Assembly (NCBI GenBank): GCA_041918675.1
Contig: JAYRVF010000012.1
Span: 1 to 64,000 of the forward strand
Direction: 5' to 3'
Origin: SCUB01 sp041918675
GTDB lineage: Bacteria > Pseudomonadota > Alphaproteobacteria > Rhizobiales > Xanthobacteraceae
DNA: 64,000 nt
Part shown: one piece after another, positions 1 through 10,312 of the stretch
How the letters are laid out: each line of letters opens with the position of its first letter
Numbering within the stretch: position 1 is the stretch's first letter
Translations under genes and position numbers: made by a program
Notes under the pieces: generated by a model
What the model was told of the DNA's origin: nothing
Database searches by the model: none
Seen by the model: the letters and a program-made list of their open reading frames with translations, nothing else

Positions 1-3000
1 ACGGCGACGCCGATACCCAGGCGCTGGCGCAAGATGCCGCCGCCACCGACAGTTTCGGCTACACGATACGCGATGCCGCCGGCGCGACCGCGACCGCGAC
101 GCTGCGCATCGCCATCACCGGCGGCAACGACGCGCCGGTGGTGGCCGCGCCGATTCCCGATCGGTCATCGCCGGAAGATGCCCTTTTCAATTATACGCTG
201 CCCAGCACGACCTTTTCCGATGTCGACGATGCGATGCTGACGCTTGTCGCCTCGCTCGCGAATGGTGACCCGCTGCCGGAGTGGCTCGCTTTCGACGCGG
301 CAAGCCGCACCTTCTCCGGCATTCCGCCACGGGACTTCAACGGCGCGCTGCAGGCGCGCGTCACCGCGACCGATCCCGGCGGCGCCTTCGTCGCCGACAC
401 GTTTCTCCTCGCGATTACTCCGGTGAACGATGCACCGATCGTCGCGAATCCGATTCCGGATCAGGCGGTCGGAAGCAATCCGATCTGGGAATTCGCGGTA
501 CCGGCGGACACGTTCACCGACGTCGACGACGCGTCGCTGACGTTGACGGCGACGCGGGGCAACGGCACGGCGCTGCCCGACTGGCTCCATTTCGGCTTTA
601 ACGCCGGCACCGGCCAATGGGAGCTTTCAGGCGATACATACGGCGTCAACGGCTCGCTCGACATCAAGATCACGGCGCGCGATCCAGGTGGGTTGACCGC
701 CGAATCCACCTTTTCGCTCTATATCAACGCGGAACCCGCGCTGACCGGAACGCCGACAACCTACCAAGCCGTCATTTCCAACGGTTCGACCTACGAGTTG
801 CCAATCGTGCAACTCATACCGGGCTGGCAGCCGGGTCATGGGGTGCCGTCGCTATCGTTCGGCGGCGGTGGCTATTCCTATTACTTTGATATGTCGACCT
901 ACAATTTCGTCATCACTCCGCCGTCCAACTTCAGCGGCGCGGTCGAAATCTCCTATGTGCGGCCGCCGTCGACGAGCCTGCCCGGCGGCAACGAGGATGT
1001 TTCCTATACGATACATCTGAGTGAACTCATCGACGGCTGGACTGATCCGGACGGCGACACGCTGGGTGTCGAGAATCTGGTTGCGACGCACGGTACCATC
1101 ACGCGGCTTGACGACATTACCTGGCGCTTCGATCCGGCGGCGAATTATCACGGCTCCGTCGTCCTGACCTTCGATGTGGTCGATGGTCACGGCGGCCGCG
1201 TGCCGGCTTCGCTCGATTTTGTCGTCAGCTCGATCAATGACGCCCCCGTCGGCGCGGATGGCGCGCGTGTTGGCACCGAGGATACGCCGCTCGTCTTCGC
1301 AACCGCCGATTTCGCTTTCACCGATCCCAACGATGGCAATCCGACCAATACATTTTTCGGCGTCAAGGTCGATGTCATGCCGTCGATCGGCGCGCTCGAA
1401 CGGCTCGACTACATCTATGGCGGCAACGACGTTGTCGTTGGCACCTATTGGAGGCCGGTCGCTCTCAACGAGCTCATTCAGGCCGCCGAGATCGACGCCG
1501 GCCATTTGAGATATATTCCACCGGCCGATGCCAGCGGCACGCCGATCACCACGTTCGGATTTCATGTCGTCGATGACGGCGGCACCGGAAATGGCGGGAT
1601 CGACACCGACCCCATCCGCCGTTCGATGGCGATCAGCATCGATCCGGCGAATGACGCGCCTTATGTGGCCCATCCGATCGCGAACCAGGCGTTCGCGCTC
1701 AATGCGCCCTGGAGCTTCACGATTCCGGCCGACACCTTCGCCGATGTCGATAGTCCAAGCCTGACCTATTCCGTGGCGGCTTATCCCGGCGACACGCCGC
1801 CGGCGGGCTTCCAGTTCGATCCGCTCACGCGCACGCTGAGCGGCACCGGCCAGTCGGCGTCGTTCGATGTCGGCTTCGTCGTTACCGCGAGCGATGGCGA
1901 ATTCTCCACCTCGACGACGGTCTTCGTACATTTCCGCTCGGCGCCGGAATATCTCGGCAACGCGGCGCTGGCTTTTTCCACGTTCGAGGATCAGCCGCTC
2001 ACGGTCCACGCCGCCGATCTGCTGCGCGACTGGGTCGACCCCGACGGCGGATCGCTCACCGTGCGCGACCTCAAGGTCATCAACGAGAACCTGGCGGTGG
2101 TCGCCGACGTCCTCACGCCGGTCGATCCCGAGACGTGGACTTTCACGCCGCCGTCCAATTTCAACGGGATGCTGTTCTTCAGCTATATCGTGCGCGACGA
2201 CGAGGGGCAGGAATTCGATCGGACCGAGGCGGCGCTGACGGTTGTTCCGGTGAACGACGCGCCGGCCGGCGTCGATCGCGCCGTCACGATCGCCGAGGAT
2301 CATACCCACACATTTACCGCCGCCGATTTCGCGTTCACCGATCCAAACGACATGCCGCCGGACGGACTATACGGCGCGATCCTCGCGTCGAACCCGGTTG
2401 GCGGCCAGATCTACGGTTCGCTCTCGCAACTCAAGACTCCCGGCAGCTTGATCGTGCCGGGCGACGTGTTTCGTCCGGATCCCAACTTCAATGGAACCGC
2501 ATCCTTCCAATTTCAAATCGTTGACGACGGCGGCACGGCGGGCGGCGGCACCGACATTGATCCCATCTTGCGGGACTTCACGCTGAATGTGACGCCCGTC
2601 AACGACGCGCCACGCCTCGACCATCCGATCGATGATTTGCGCCTGGCGCTGAATGCGCCGCTGAATTACGTCATTCCCGCCAATGCGTTCAGCGATGCCG
2701 ACGGCGACCCGCTGACCTGGACGGCGACGCTTGCCAATGGCGCACCGTTGCCGGCATGGCTGCATTTCGATCCCGAGTCACATGCCTTCACGGCGGATCC
2801 GCAAACGACGCATATGTCGGTCGATCTGATGGTCACCGTCGACGATGGCGCCGGCGGCACTCGCGCTTCGAATCAATTTTCAATCACCTTCAATGTCGCG
2901 CCGGTTCTGGGCACGCCCGCGACACTGCCACATGGCACCGAGGATACCGTTTACGTTCTTCACGCCTCCGACCTCCTTCAGGGCTGGTCGGATGGCGACG

Positions 3001-6000
3001 GCGACACGCTGTCGGTCGCCAACCTCACGGCCAATCATGGCGCCATCACGCCCGCCGGCGCGGGCATCTGGCATTTCACGCCCGCGCCCAACTACAACGG
3101 GTTGGTGTCCATCGGCTATCAGGTGACCGACGGCGCGGGCGGTTCCACTTCGGTGACGTTGCCGTTGACGCTGGACGCCGTCAACGATCCAGCTTTGATC
3201 CTGCAGCCGACCGATCCCGACGTGACCGAAGGCGACGCTGTGAACGGCATGCTCACCGCGACCGGGATCATTCCGATCTTCGACGTCGAAACGAGCGAGG
3301 CCTATTTTCAAACCAGCGTCGTCGCCGTCGGAAGCCCGCTTGGGCAACTCTCCATCGATTCCGTCGGACATTATGCCTACACGGTCGCCAACGACGACGT
3401 GCGTTTTCTCGGACAGGATCAAACGCATGTCGACCAGTTCCGTGTAACGTCGGCGGACGGAACGCAACAGACGGTCAGCTTCACGATTCATGGCGTCAGC
3501 GGCGCGCCGGTGGTGTCGGCGCCGATCATCGCGGACCTCTGGGAAGGCTCGGGCGCGCGCGGGGACAACATTCTCTCGACGACCGCGCATCCCGCGACCG
3601 AGCTTGGCGTTCTGGGCATGGAATCGTTCCTGGCGACGGCCGCCGGCGGCATTCCGCAATTCTCCTACGATCTCACTTCGGCCAATCTCTCCGATCGCGC
3701 CGTGCTCTCGGTTCAAGCCTGGCTCGTCAGCCCGGCCGCGTCGGCGACCGAGGCTCATAACTTCCTCGACAACCAGGTCGCGATCTTCGACGCCGTCGCC
3801 CACGGCATGTCGCTCGTCTTCAACGACCCCAGCCTTCAATTGCGGCTTGATCCATCCGTGTTGCCGGGCCTTGACGGCCTTGGCTTCTGGACGACGGCCG
3901 ACGTGACCGATGTCGGATTCGAATTGGGCACGCCGCTCGCGAGCGGACTTGGCGGCGCGCTGGACGACGCGAGTCTTGACCAGATCTCGCCACGTCTCGG
4001 ATTCCTGCGTTCGACGCTTCCGGCGGGCGCCCTCGTTCACCTGACGACGGAAAATCCGGAGCAGGTTGTCGCCTTCTCCTATTCCTATGGCGCCGGCACG
4101 ATTCTGGTCAATTCGCTCGCCTCGGTGGGCCATCTGCCGTTCGGTTACTATACGAACGTGCCCGGCAATACCTATAGCCCCGCCTATCAGGCCTTCACCA
4201 CCAACGAGCTCGGCTGGGCGCTCCAGCTAGCGCACCAGACAACCGGCCTCTATGTCGTCGACGCGCTGGCGAACGCGTCGACCACCGAGCCCAACGTCAC
4301 GCTTTCGGTGATCGATGTTCCCGCGAACCTGCCGGCGGGCGTGACATACGACGCCGGGACGCACAGCTTCGCCTTCGATCGCAGCGATCCGGCCTACGAC
4401 CATCTCGGATTCGGCACCGCGCCGCTGGAGGTCGTGGTCAATTATCAGGTCTTCGATGGATTCCTGGCGACCCCAGCGCAGGTGAAGTTCATTGTCCATG
4501 GGACGAACGACGCGCCCGTCGTGACCGGCACGATCACGGTCGCCGAGCACGCCATCGACAATGGCACGCCGGTGAATTCGCCAAACGCGCTGATCAATGC
4601 GTCCGATGTCGACGACGGCGGCCTCCTGTTCGTCATCATTCCGCCCGGCTCACTGCCGCCAGGCGTCGGCTATGACGGCGACGGCAAGCGGTTCGTCCTC
4701 GACCCGACACATCCGGCCTATGATCATCTCGGCGTTGGCCAGAGCGAGACGGTGACGGTCGACTATTTCGTCAGCGACGGCACCGCGCGGGTTCCCGCAC
4801 GGGTTGTTTTCACGATCGATGGCGCGGACGACGTTCCGGTTGTTGTCGACATCGCGCGCGCGCCGGTCGCGAATGAAGACGGCGCGTCCGTGACGATCGA
4901 CGCTTTCGCCGGGCTGAACGGCATCGACGATAATGATCCCTATGAGGTGACGTTCGCGAGCGCCCTGCCGGCCGGCGTCTCCTATGACGCGCCGACCCAC
5001 GGCTTCACCTTCGATCCACGGGACCCGACGGCCCACGCCCTGTTCAACCATTTGCCGGCCGGCCAGCAGGTCACCTTCGACGTGAGCTATGACGTCACCT
5101 CGGGCGGCATCACCGTGACCGGCGCCGTGGCGCGCTTCACGGTCGCGGGCACGAATGATGGCGTGCAGGTATCCGGCGCGATCGTCGCGACAATTCTCGA
5201 GGGCGAGAGCCTCGACCAACTCGCCATGCTCGCCAATGTCTCCGATCCGGACGACGGCGCCGCGCCGCGGCTCTACTATATCGAACAGGCCGACGTCGGC
5301 TTTTCGTGGAACAACACGACCCCTGGCTGGTCTTTCAACCCGCAAGCCTCCTTCGCGGCGACCTCGGCGATCCACGACGCGCTCGCCGAAAATCAGATCA
5401 CCACGGCGCGATTGATCTATCTGGTCGGCGACGGGATCCAGAGCCCGGGCACCTATGCCGCGATCAATATCAATGTTGTCGGCGTCAATGACGATCCGGT
5501 CATCCATGGCGCCGCCACGCTGAGCGGCGTGGTCGAGAATTCCGGTTTCGCGGCGCTGAATGCGTTCGCCAACGTGACCGATGTCGATCTGGGCGATCAT
5601 CTGACCGCAGTCAACATGTCGGCCCTGCCGACGGGTATCACCTACGACGCGCAATCGCACGGCTTCGTGGTCGATTCCAATGATGCCGCGTTCGACTCGA
5701 TCCCGACCGGGGTGGCGCGGAGCTACGTCGTCACCTACGACGTTCATGACGGCCATGTTACCGTGAGCGGCGCCAGCGCGATCATCGAAATCACCGGCGT
5801 CAATGACGCGCCGGTCGCGCTGGGCGAGTCCTACTCGCTTGAGCAGGACGGCGCGCTGACTTTCGACGTCCGTACCAACGACACCGACAGCGATACGCCG
5901 CACGCGCAACTCGCGGCGATCGTCGTCGCGCAGCCGGCTCACGGCGCGCTGACGCAAAATCTCGACGGTACGTTCACCTATGCGCCGGACAGCGGCTATT

Positions 6001-9000
6001 ACGGGCAGGACAGCTTCAGCTATCGCATCAACGATGGCGCGCTCAATTCCGCGATCGCGACCGCCATATTCGACGTCGCGCGACTCAATACGGCTCCGAC
6101 CGCGGCAAACGATCTTGTGAGCGTCGATCTGCACCTGGAGACGGACGCCGTCGGTTCGGCGATCGCCAACGATTCCGACGGTCAATCGATCAATACCGAT
6201 CTGCGCGTTTTCGGCGCGCGCGCCGGCGACGAAGGCGCGGGCGGCGTCTTCACCGCCGTCCAACAACCCAATCCGTCCGCGACGTCCGCCGAAGTCGTCG
6301 GCGCTTATGGAACGCTCCATATCAACGCCTTTGGCGGCTATTCCTATCATGCGAGCGGCGTCGTCAACGGCACCGTGACGGACGTCTTTACCTACCAGCT
6401 CGGCGATCCCGGCGGGCTGACCGACACGGCGGAGATCCGTATCACGCTCGACGGCAACCTCGCGCCTCTGGCGGTCGATGATTCGATTATCGCGTCCACG
6501 ACGATCGGCCAGACGCATGGCAACGTCCTCGCCAATGATACCGATGACGTCATCCTGACGGCCTCGGGTTCGCCGGCGGTGACCTCGATCGCGCATGGCG
6601 TGGTTTCGGCGTTACCGGGCGAACAGCTATTCGGCGCCTATGGCCACATCGTGGTTCAAGCCGACGGCTCGTTCACCTATTTCGTCGATCAGGACAATCA
6701 GGCCGTCTTGGACCTCGGCGCCGACGACACGCTGACCGATAATTTCACCTATCACATCGCCGATGTCGGGGGTCTCGATTCAGCGGCGACCATCAACGTG
6801 ATCATCACCGGCAACGCGCCGCCGGTCGCCGTGGCGGATGGCGCGGTGGTCACACGGGCCTATCCGACGCGATCCGGCAATGTGCTGACAAACGACAGCG
6901 ACCCGGAAGGCGCGCCGCTCAATGTCGTCTCGGTCATTTTCGACGGCAACACGATCAGTCTGGTCAACGGCGTCGCGACGATCGAGGGCGCCTTTGGCGC
7001 GCTGGTGATCCACGCCGACGGCGCCTATTCCTATCAGCTCGATCCCGCGAACGCGCAGGTGCGAGCGCTCGAACCGGACGATCTGGTGTTCGAGACGTTC
7101 ACCTACGGCGTGACCGACGGGATTGCGACCAGCACCACCGATCTCGTCGTCGATATATCCGGGTCGCGCAATCTCGCGCCGCATGCCAACATCGACGGCT
7201 TCAATCTCAACCTCAATGAGCATCCTGACGGAACGATCACCGGCAATCTGCTGGTCAACGATTCCGATCCCGAAGGAAGCGCGCTACGGATCCAATCGCT
7301 CGATTCGATCGAATTCATCCCCAATTCCACGATCAGCGCCGACCTCTGGAATTCCGATTATCACCTCGGCCTGACCGCGCAGGGTGATTTCTTGTTCGAG
7401 AGTTTCGGCAGCCCCGGCACGTACACCATCGCCTACGGCATCGCCGATGAATTCGGATTGATCTCGACGGCATCCATTCAGGTCACCGTCAGAAACGACG
7501 GAATGACCGGCGCGATCCCGCGGCCGGAGTCCGACACGGCGCTGATCGAAGCGCCCGCCGGCGCCAATGCCTCCTATCGCGCGGCCATCGGGAATGTCCT
7601 GGACAATGATGTCGACGCCGACGGCAATGCCCTGGTCGTCTCCGGCCTATCGCGGGGCGCGCATGTCGGGACCGTGGGATCGGCGTTCGCCGGCGAGCAT
7701 GGCGTGCTCAAGCTCAACAGCGACGGCACCTATTTCTACACGGTCAATCCGCTTGATCCGATGTTCCGCCTGCTCGCGAATGGCGAGAGCCTGACCGATA
7801 CATTTAGCTATGTCGCGAGCGACGGTGTTTTCTCCGCGTCCGCGGATCTCGTCGTCACCGCAGTGAAGGGCGACGCCGATATCGCGCCGCATGCCAATGG
7901 CGATGTACTGGTCGCGAACTTCAACGGCTATTACCACGAGGCGGTTGGAAACATTCTGACCAATGATTCGGACCCCGAAGGGGCGCTGCTTTCGCTTGCC
8001 ACCTTCGACGGCCACGATCTGTTGAACGATCCGGATTACATCGGCACCGGTTTTTGGTGGACGAGCGTCGATATCGGCAGCGTCCAGATTCAGTTCGATG
8101 ATGGCTTCGGCCAGCAGGGATTGATCAGATTGCTGCCCGATCTGAACAAGCCGGAGGTGATCGCCGCGCTCAATGGCGACATTCCGCCGATCTCCGTGAC
8201 CTTCACCTATGAGGCGATGGACCAGAGCGGCCAGCTCGCCGCCACGACGGTGACATTCCTGGTGGGGAGCGCTGCCGACCCGATCGTGGTGCCGCAATCG
8301 GCGTCCGATGATATTGAGATCGATCTCGTCAATTGGGTATACGGGGAGGTCGCCGCTTTCAACAATGACTGGCCGCAGCCGTTGTTGATCACCACCATCA
8401 CGCCGCTCGCCACCGGCATCGCCGTCGACACGAACGGCAATCCGACCATCGCCGATGGAACGATCGGGACGCTGACGGTCGATTCGACGAGCGGCGTCGT
8501 CGGCTATGACGTCAATGCCGCCGATCCGACCGTGATCGCGCTTCGATCGGGCGAGATTCTCTATCGCACCTTCACCTATGAGACGGTGCCCGATGTCGCC
8601 GGCCAGTATCGGCCGCAGAGCGCGGACATCACGGTGCGGATCATCGGCGTCAATGACGTCCCCGTCGCCCATGACGACGCCGGAGTGACCAGCCTGGCCG
8701 CCGGCGGCGTGGCGACCGGCAATTTGCTCGTCAACGACACGGACCCGGAAGGCGACGCGCTCGGTATCACGCAGTTCTATAACTCCAACAATCCCGGCAA
8801 CGTTGGTACGGCCGGCAGCGCCGTTCAGGGAAACTTCGGCTCGCTGACGGTCAACGCCGATGGCTCGTGGACATACATCGCCGATCTCTTGAACGCACCG
8901 GCGTGGGGCTACGCCGAGGATTTCGTCTATTGGGTCGGCGACGGCGAGGACATCACGTCGGCGAACCTGCATATCGACATCCACGAAAACGCGCCGCCGA

Positions 9001-10145
9001 TCGTTTCGCCCGGCTCGACAATCGCCGCGAACGAGCATGAATTTGTCGAGCTTCCCGATCTTCTGGCGGCGGTGAACGCGACCGATTTGGAAGGCGATCC
9101 GCTGTCGATCGTGCCGTATTCGTTCCGCGTCGTCGAAGGCAACGTGACCAGTTACCTTTATGTGTCGTTCCAGGCGCCCGACCAGGCTCATCCGAACGGC
9201 TATTATTCGTTGAATGCCGACGACCTCACCCATGGCGCGCTCGCGGACGGCGAGCACGGCACCTATCGCCTCGAATTCGACGTGACGGACGGAACCCAAT
9301 CGACGCCCGCCTACATCGACATCGATGTCACCGGGGTCGCCGACTGGCAGAGTTTCCTTGGCTACTATACCGTCATGGCTCCGGTCGGGCACGCCGCGGT
9401 GCCGTTCTCGATCCAATTGTCCGATCCCGACACTGATCTGTCGGCGCTCTCGTTCCGGGTTACATCGATTACCGGCAACGGCGGCGAGTTGCTCACCAAC
9501 ACGCTCTTCGGAGGTTTCGCGCTTCAACTCGGAGATTATTCCGGTCTCAATGCGAACGACCTCGCATTCGTTCCCGGCTCCTCGCCCGGCGAGGGAACGC
9601 TCACCTATCAAATTTCCGAAGACGGGTTTCAATCATGGTCCGAGGGCACGATCCGTTTCGCCACAGACGATGCCGTGAACGGCTCCACCCTCGACGCCGC
9701 GCAGCATTTGGGGACCGGATCCAGTCCCGCGACCGGTCTGCTGATCGGTGGCGCGGGCGACGATACGCTGACCGGCTTTGCCTGGGGCTCGGTGCTCACC
9801 GGTGGTGACGGCTCCGACCATTTCGTCTTCCAGAGCGCGAGTTTCGGCATCCACATCACGGACTTCGCGCCCGGAATCGATCACATCGATCTCGACAGCG
9901 GCGCGCTGAGCTACTTCGACCTCGTTCCCGGCCAACAGCTCGATCTGGTGACGACGGATTACGTCTTCAGCCAGGATGTATTGGACCACATCGGAACGGA
10001 TCCGTTCTTTGTCTACGACAATGAAGGGCAAAATGCCGGCCAGCTCTATCTCGTGGCCGGGACGGGCGGCAATCTGTCCGCCAATTATCTCGCGGTTCTC
10101 GACAATGTCGCGGCGATCAATTCGAGTGGGCTGCATATCATCTAG
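1..10145 (+). CDS. Giant type I-secreted modular adhesin, 5'-truncated by window edge
   Basis: The frame is open from the first complete codon (position 3) to the TAG at 10143-10145, so about 3380 residues are visible and the true N-terminus lies upstream; the first GTG at 138 is not a real start. Residues 1-1939 are mainly Ig/cadherin-like (He_PIG, CADG, tandem-95 type) modules separated by NDAP linkers. Residues 1940-3080 contain modules with the motif GN(V/I/L)LxND, as in VCBS/Ig-like repeats (clear at about 6535, 6875, 7240, 7590, 7950 and 8720). Near the C-terminus are two RTX nonapeptide-like motifs (GGAGDDTLTG at residues ~3249-3258, then TGGDGSDHFVF), followed by a hydrophobic/acidic tail typical of type I secretion signals. 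Reading the whole translation I found no cysteine, as usual for T1SS giant adhesins. It is inferred to be exported by the ABC/HlyD pair at 11.7-14.9 kb and to act in adhesion or biofilm; the ligand is unknown. Confidence 0.9.
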   Translation, partial: GDADTQALAQDAAATDSFGYTIRDAAGATATATLRIAITGGNDAPVVAAPIPDRSSPEDALFNYTLPSTTFSDVDDAMLTLVASLANGDPLPEWLAFDAASRTFSGIPPRDFNGALQARVTATDPGGAFVADTFLLAITPVNDAPIVANPIPDQAVGSNPIWEFAVPADTFTDVDDASLTLTATRGNGTALPDWLHFGFNAGTGQWELSGDTYGVNGSLDIKITARDPGGLTAESTFSLYINAEPALTGTPTTYQAVISNGSTYELPIVQLIPGWQPGHGVPSLSFGGGGYSYYFDMSTYNFVITPPSNFSGAVEISYVRPPSTSLPGGNEDVSYTIHLSELIDGWTDPDGDTLGVENLVATHGTITRLDDITWRFDPAANYHGSVVLTFDVVDGHGGRVPASLDFVVSSINDAPVGADGARVGTEDTPLVFATADFAFTDPNDGNPTNTFFGVKVDVMPSIGALERLDYIYGGNDVVVGTYWRPVALNELIQAAEIDAGHLRYIPPADASGTPITTFGFHVVDDGGTGNGGIDTDPIRRSMAISIDPANDAPYVAHPIANQAFALNAPWSFTIPADTFADVDSPSLTYSVAAYPGDTPPAGFQFDPLTRTLSGTGQSASFDVGFVVTASDGEFSTSTTVFVHFRSAPEYLGNAALAFSTFEDQPLTVHAADLLRDWVDPDGGSLTVRDLKVINENLAVVADVLTPVDPETWTFTPPSNFNGMLFFSYIVRDDEGQEFDRTEAALTVVPVNDAPAGVDRAVTIAEDHTHTFTAADFAFTDPNDMPPDGLYGAILASNPVGGQIYGSLSQLKTPGSLIVPGDVFRPDPNFNGTASFQFQIVDDGGTAGGGTDIDPILRDFTLNVTPVNDAPRLDHPIDDLRLALNAPLNYVIPANAFSDADGDPLTWTATLANGAPLPAWLHFDPESHAFTADPQTTHMSVDLMVTVDDGAGGTRASNQFSITFNVAPVLGTPATLPHGTEDTVYVLHASDLLQGWSDGDGDTLSVANLTANHGAITPAGAGIWHFTPAPNYNGLVSIGYQVTDGAGGSTSVTLPLTLDAVNDPALILQPTDPDVTEGDAVNGMLTATGIIPIFDVETSEAYFQTSVVAVGSPLGQLSIDSVGHYAYTVANDDVRFLGQDQTHVDQFRVTSADGTQQTVSFTIHGVSGAPVVSAPIIADLWEGSGARGDNILSTTAHPATELGVLGMESFLATAAGGIPQFSYDLTSANLSDRAVLSVQAWLVSPAASATEAHNFLDNQVAIFDAVAHGMSLVFNDPSLQLRLDPSVLPGLDGLGFWTTADVTDVGFELGTPLASGLGGALDDASLDQISPRLGFLRSTLPAGALVHLTTENPEQVVAFSYSYGAGTILVNSLASVGHLPFGYYTNVPGNTYSPAYQAFTTNELGWALQLAHQTTGLYVVDALANASTTEPNVTLSVIDVPANLPAGVTYDAGTHSFAFDRSDPAYDHLGFGTAPLEVVVNYQVFDGFLATPAQVKFIVHGTNDAPVVTGTITVAEHAIDNGTPVNSPNALINASDVDDGGLLFVIIPPGSLPPGVGYDGDGKRFVLDPTHPAYDHLGVGQSETVTVDYFVSDGTARVPARVVFTIDGADDVPVVVDIARAPVANEDGASVTIDAFAGLNGIDDNDPYEVTFASALPAGVSYDAPTHGFTFDPRDPTAHALFNHLPAGQQVTFDVSYDVTSGGITVTGAVARFTVAGTNDGVQVSGAIVATILEGESLDQLAMLANVSDPDDGAAPRLYYIEQADVGFSWNNTTPGWSFNPQASFAATSAIHDALAENQITTARLIYLVGDGIQSPGTYAAININVVGVNDDPVIHGAATLSGVVENSGFAALNAFANVTDVDLGDHLTAVNMSALPTGITYDAQSHGFVVDSNDAAFDSIPTGVARSYVVTYDVHDGHVTVSGASAIIEITGVNDAPVALGESYSLEQDGALTFDVRTNDTDSDTPHAQLAAIVVAQPAHGALTQNLDGTFTYAPDSGYYGQDSFSYRINDGALNSAIATAIFDVARLNTAPTAANDLVSVDLHLETDAVGSAIANDSDGQSINTDLRVFGARAGDEGAGGVFTAVQQPNPSATSAEVVGAYGTLHINAFGGYSYHASGVVNGTVTDVFTYQLGDPGGLTDTAEIRITLDGNLAPLAVDDSIIASTTIGQTHGNVLANDTDDVILTASGSPAVTSIAHGVVSALPGEQLFGAYGHIVVQADGSFTYFVDQDNQAVLDLGADDTLTDNFTYHIADVGGLDSAATINVIITGNAPPVAVADGAVVTRAYPTRSGNVLTNDSDPEGAPLNVVSVIFDGNTISLVNGVATIEGAFGALVIHADGAYSYQLDPANAQVRALEPDDLVFETFTYGVTDGIATSTTDLVVDISGSRNLAPHANIDGFNLNLNEHPDGTITGNLLVNDSDPEGSALRIQSLDSIEFIPNSTISADLWNSDYHLGLTAQGDFLFESFGSPGTYTIAYGIADEFGLISTASIQVTVRNDGMTGAIPRPESDTALIEAPAGANASYRAAIGNVLDNDVDADGNALVVSGLSRGAHVGTVGSAFAGEHGVLKLNSDGTYFYTVNPLDPMFRLLANGESLTDTFSYVASDGVFSASADLVVTAVKGDADIAPHANGDVLVANFNGYYHEAVGNILTNDSDPEGALLSLATFDGHDLLNDPDYIGTGFWWTSVDIGSVQIQFDDGFGQQGLIRLLPDLNKPEVIAALNGDIPPISVTFTYEAMDQSGQLAATTVTFLVGSAADPIVVPQSASDDIEIDLVNWVYGEVAAFNNDWPQPLLITTITPLATGIAVDTNGNPTIADGTIGTLTVDSTSGVVGYDVNAADPTVIALRSGEILYRTFTYETVPDVAGQYRPQSADITVRIIGVNDVPVAHDDAGVTSLAAGGVATGNLLVNDTDPEGDALGITQFYNSNNPGNVGTAGSAVQGNFGSLTVNADGSWTYIADLLNAPAWGYAEDFVYWVGDGEDITSANLHIDIHENAPPIVSPGSTIAANEHEFVELPDLLAAVNATDLEGDPLSIVPYSFRVVEGNVTSYLYVSFQAPDQAHPNGYYSLNADDLTHGALADGEHGTYRLEFDVTDGTQSTPAYIDIDVTGVADWQSFLGYYTVMAPVGHAAVPFSIQLSDPDTDLSALSFRVTSITGNGGELLTNTLFGGFALQLGDYSGLNANDLAFVPGSSPGEGTLTYQISEDGFQSWSEGTIRFATDDAVNGSTLDAAQHLGTGSSPATGLLIGGAGDDTLTGFAWGSVLTGGDGSDHFVFQSASFGIHITDFAPGIDHIDLDSGALSYFDLVPGQQLDLVTTDYVFSQDVLDHIGTDPFFVYDNEGQNAGQLYLVAGTGGNLSANYLAVLDNVAAINSSGLHII
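435..3195 (+). repeat. Ordered three-module super-repeat inside the adhesin (A-C-B cassette)
   Basis: Three distinct module types recur in a fixed order. Type A (He_PIG-like, PIxxQxxxxNxPW...FxDVD...LPxWLxF) lies at about 138-435, 435-770, 1662-1960 and 2611-2910. Type C (LxxGWxDxDGDxLxVxNL...GxxxxTPxxNYxG) lies at about 980-1250, 1960-2265 and 2911-3195. Type B (EDxxxxFxxADFAFTDPND...TDPI) lies at about 1257-1660 and 2265-2610. The order is A-A-C-B-A-C-B-A-C. Module boundaries are read by eye from the translation. Confidence 0.7.
3564..4253 (+). other. Non-repeat domain inserted in an adhesin repeat (residues ~1188-1417)
   Basis: About 230 residues here do not match the surrounding Ig/VCBS-like modules. 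The segment ends with FSYSYGAGTILVNSLAS followed by a stretch ending in TTNELGWALQLA. This recalls the C-terminal strand-helix of class I glutamine amidotransferase-like/ThuA-like domains found inside some large bacterial surface proteins; that assignment is from memory of family appearance. The flanks look like two halves of one repeat: the VVSAPIIADLWEG part before it and DALANAST...LPAGVTYD after it. Confidence 0.5.
4254..5810 (+). repeat. Tandem LPAGVTYD-type modules of the adhesin
   Basis: About five successive modules of ~320 bp share the core (L/S)PxG(V/I)xYDxxxxxFxxDxxxxAxDxL followed by VxVxYxVxDG and an NDAP-like linker. Cores are visible near 4325, 4655, 4970 and 5620, with a more diverged copy near 5160-5490. 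This block separates the A/C/B super-repeat from the later GNxLxND-type modules. Confidence 0.6.
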
Positions 10146-10312
10146 AGCGGCGTCTCAACTGGCTGTTGTCACGCAAAGCCGAGCGCGCGCGGGAGAATTA
10201 TCCGGAGCCGGTGGGCGCTCTTTGGCGATCGCATTGATGTAACCCGCCGGAAAACCGCGCGCGTCCGCCCGCCGGAGGGTCGTCACATCCTTTCGGATCG
10301 CCCTCGCCGCCG

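Noticed and set aside
4650..9632. Very long minus-strand frames opposite the adhesin (e.g. 4650-6596 and 7647-9632)
   Set aside because: Low-complexity Arg/Asp/Gly/Val translations mirror the biased codons of the adhesin; no starts with ribosome sites and no domain pattern.
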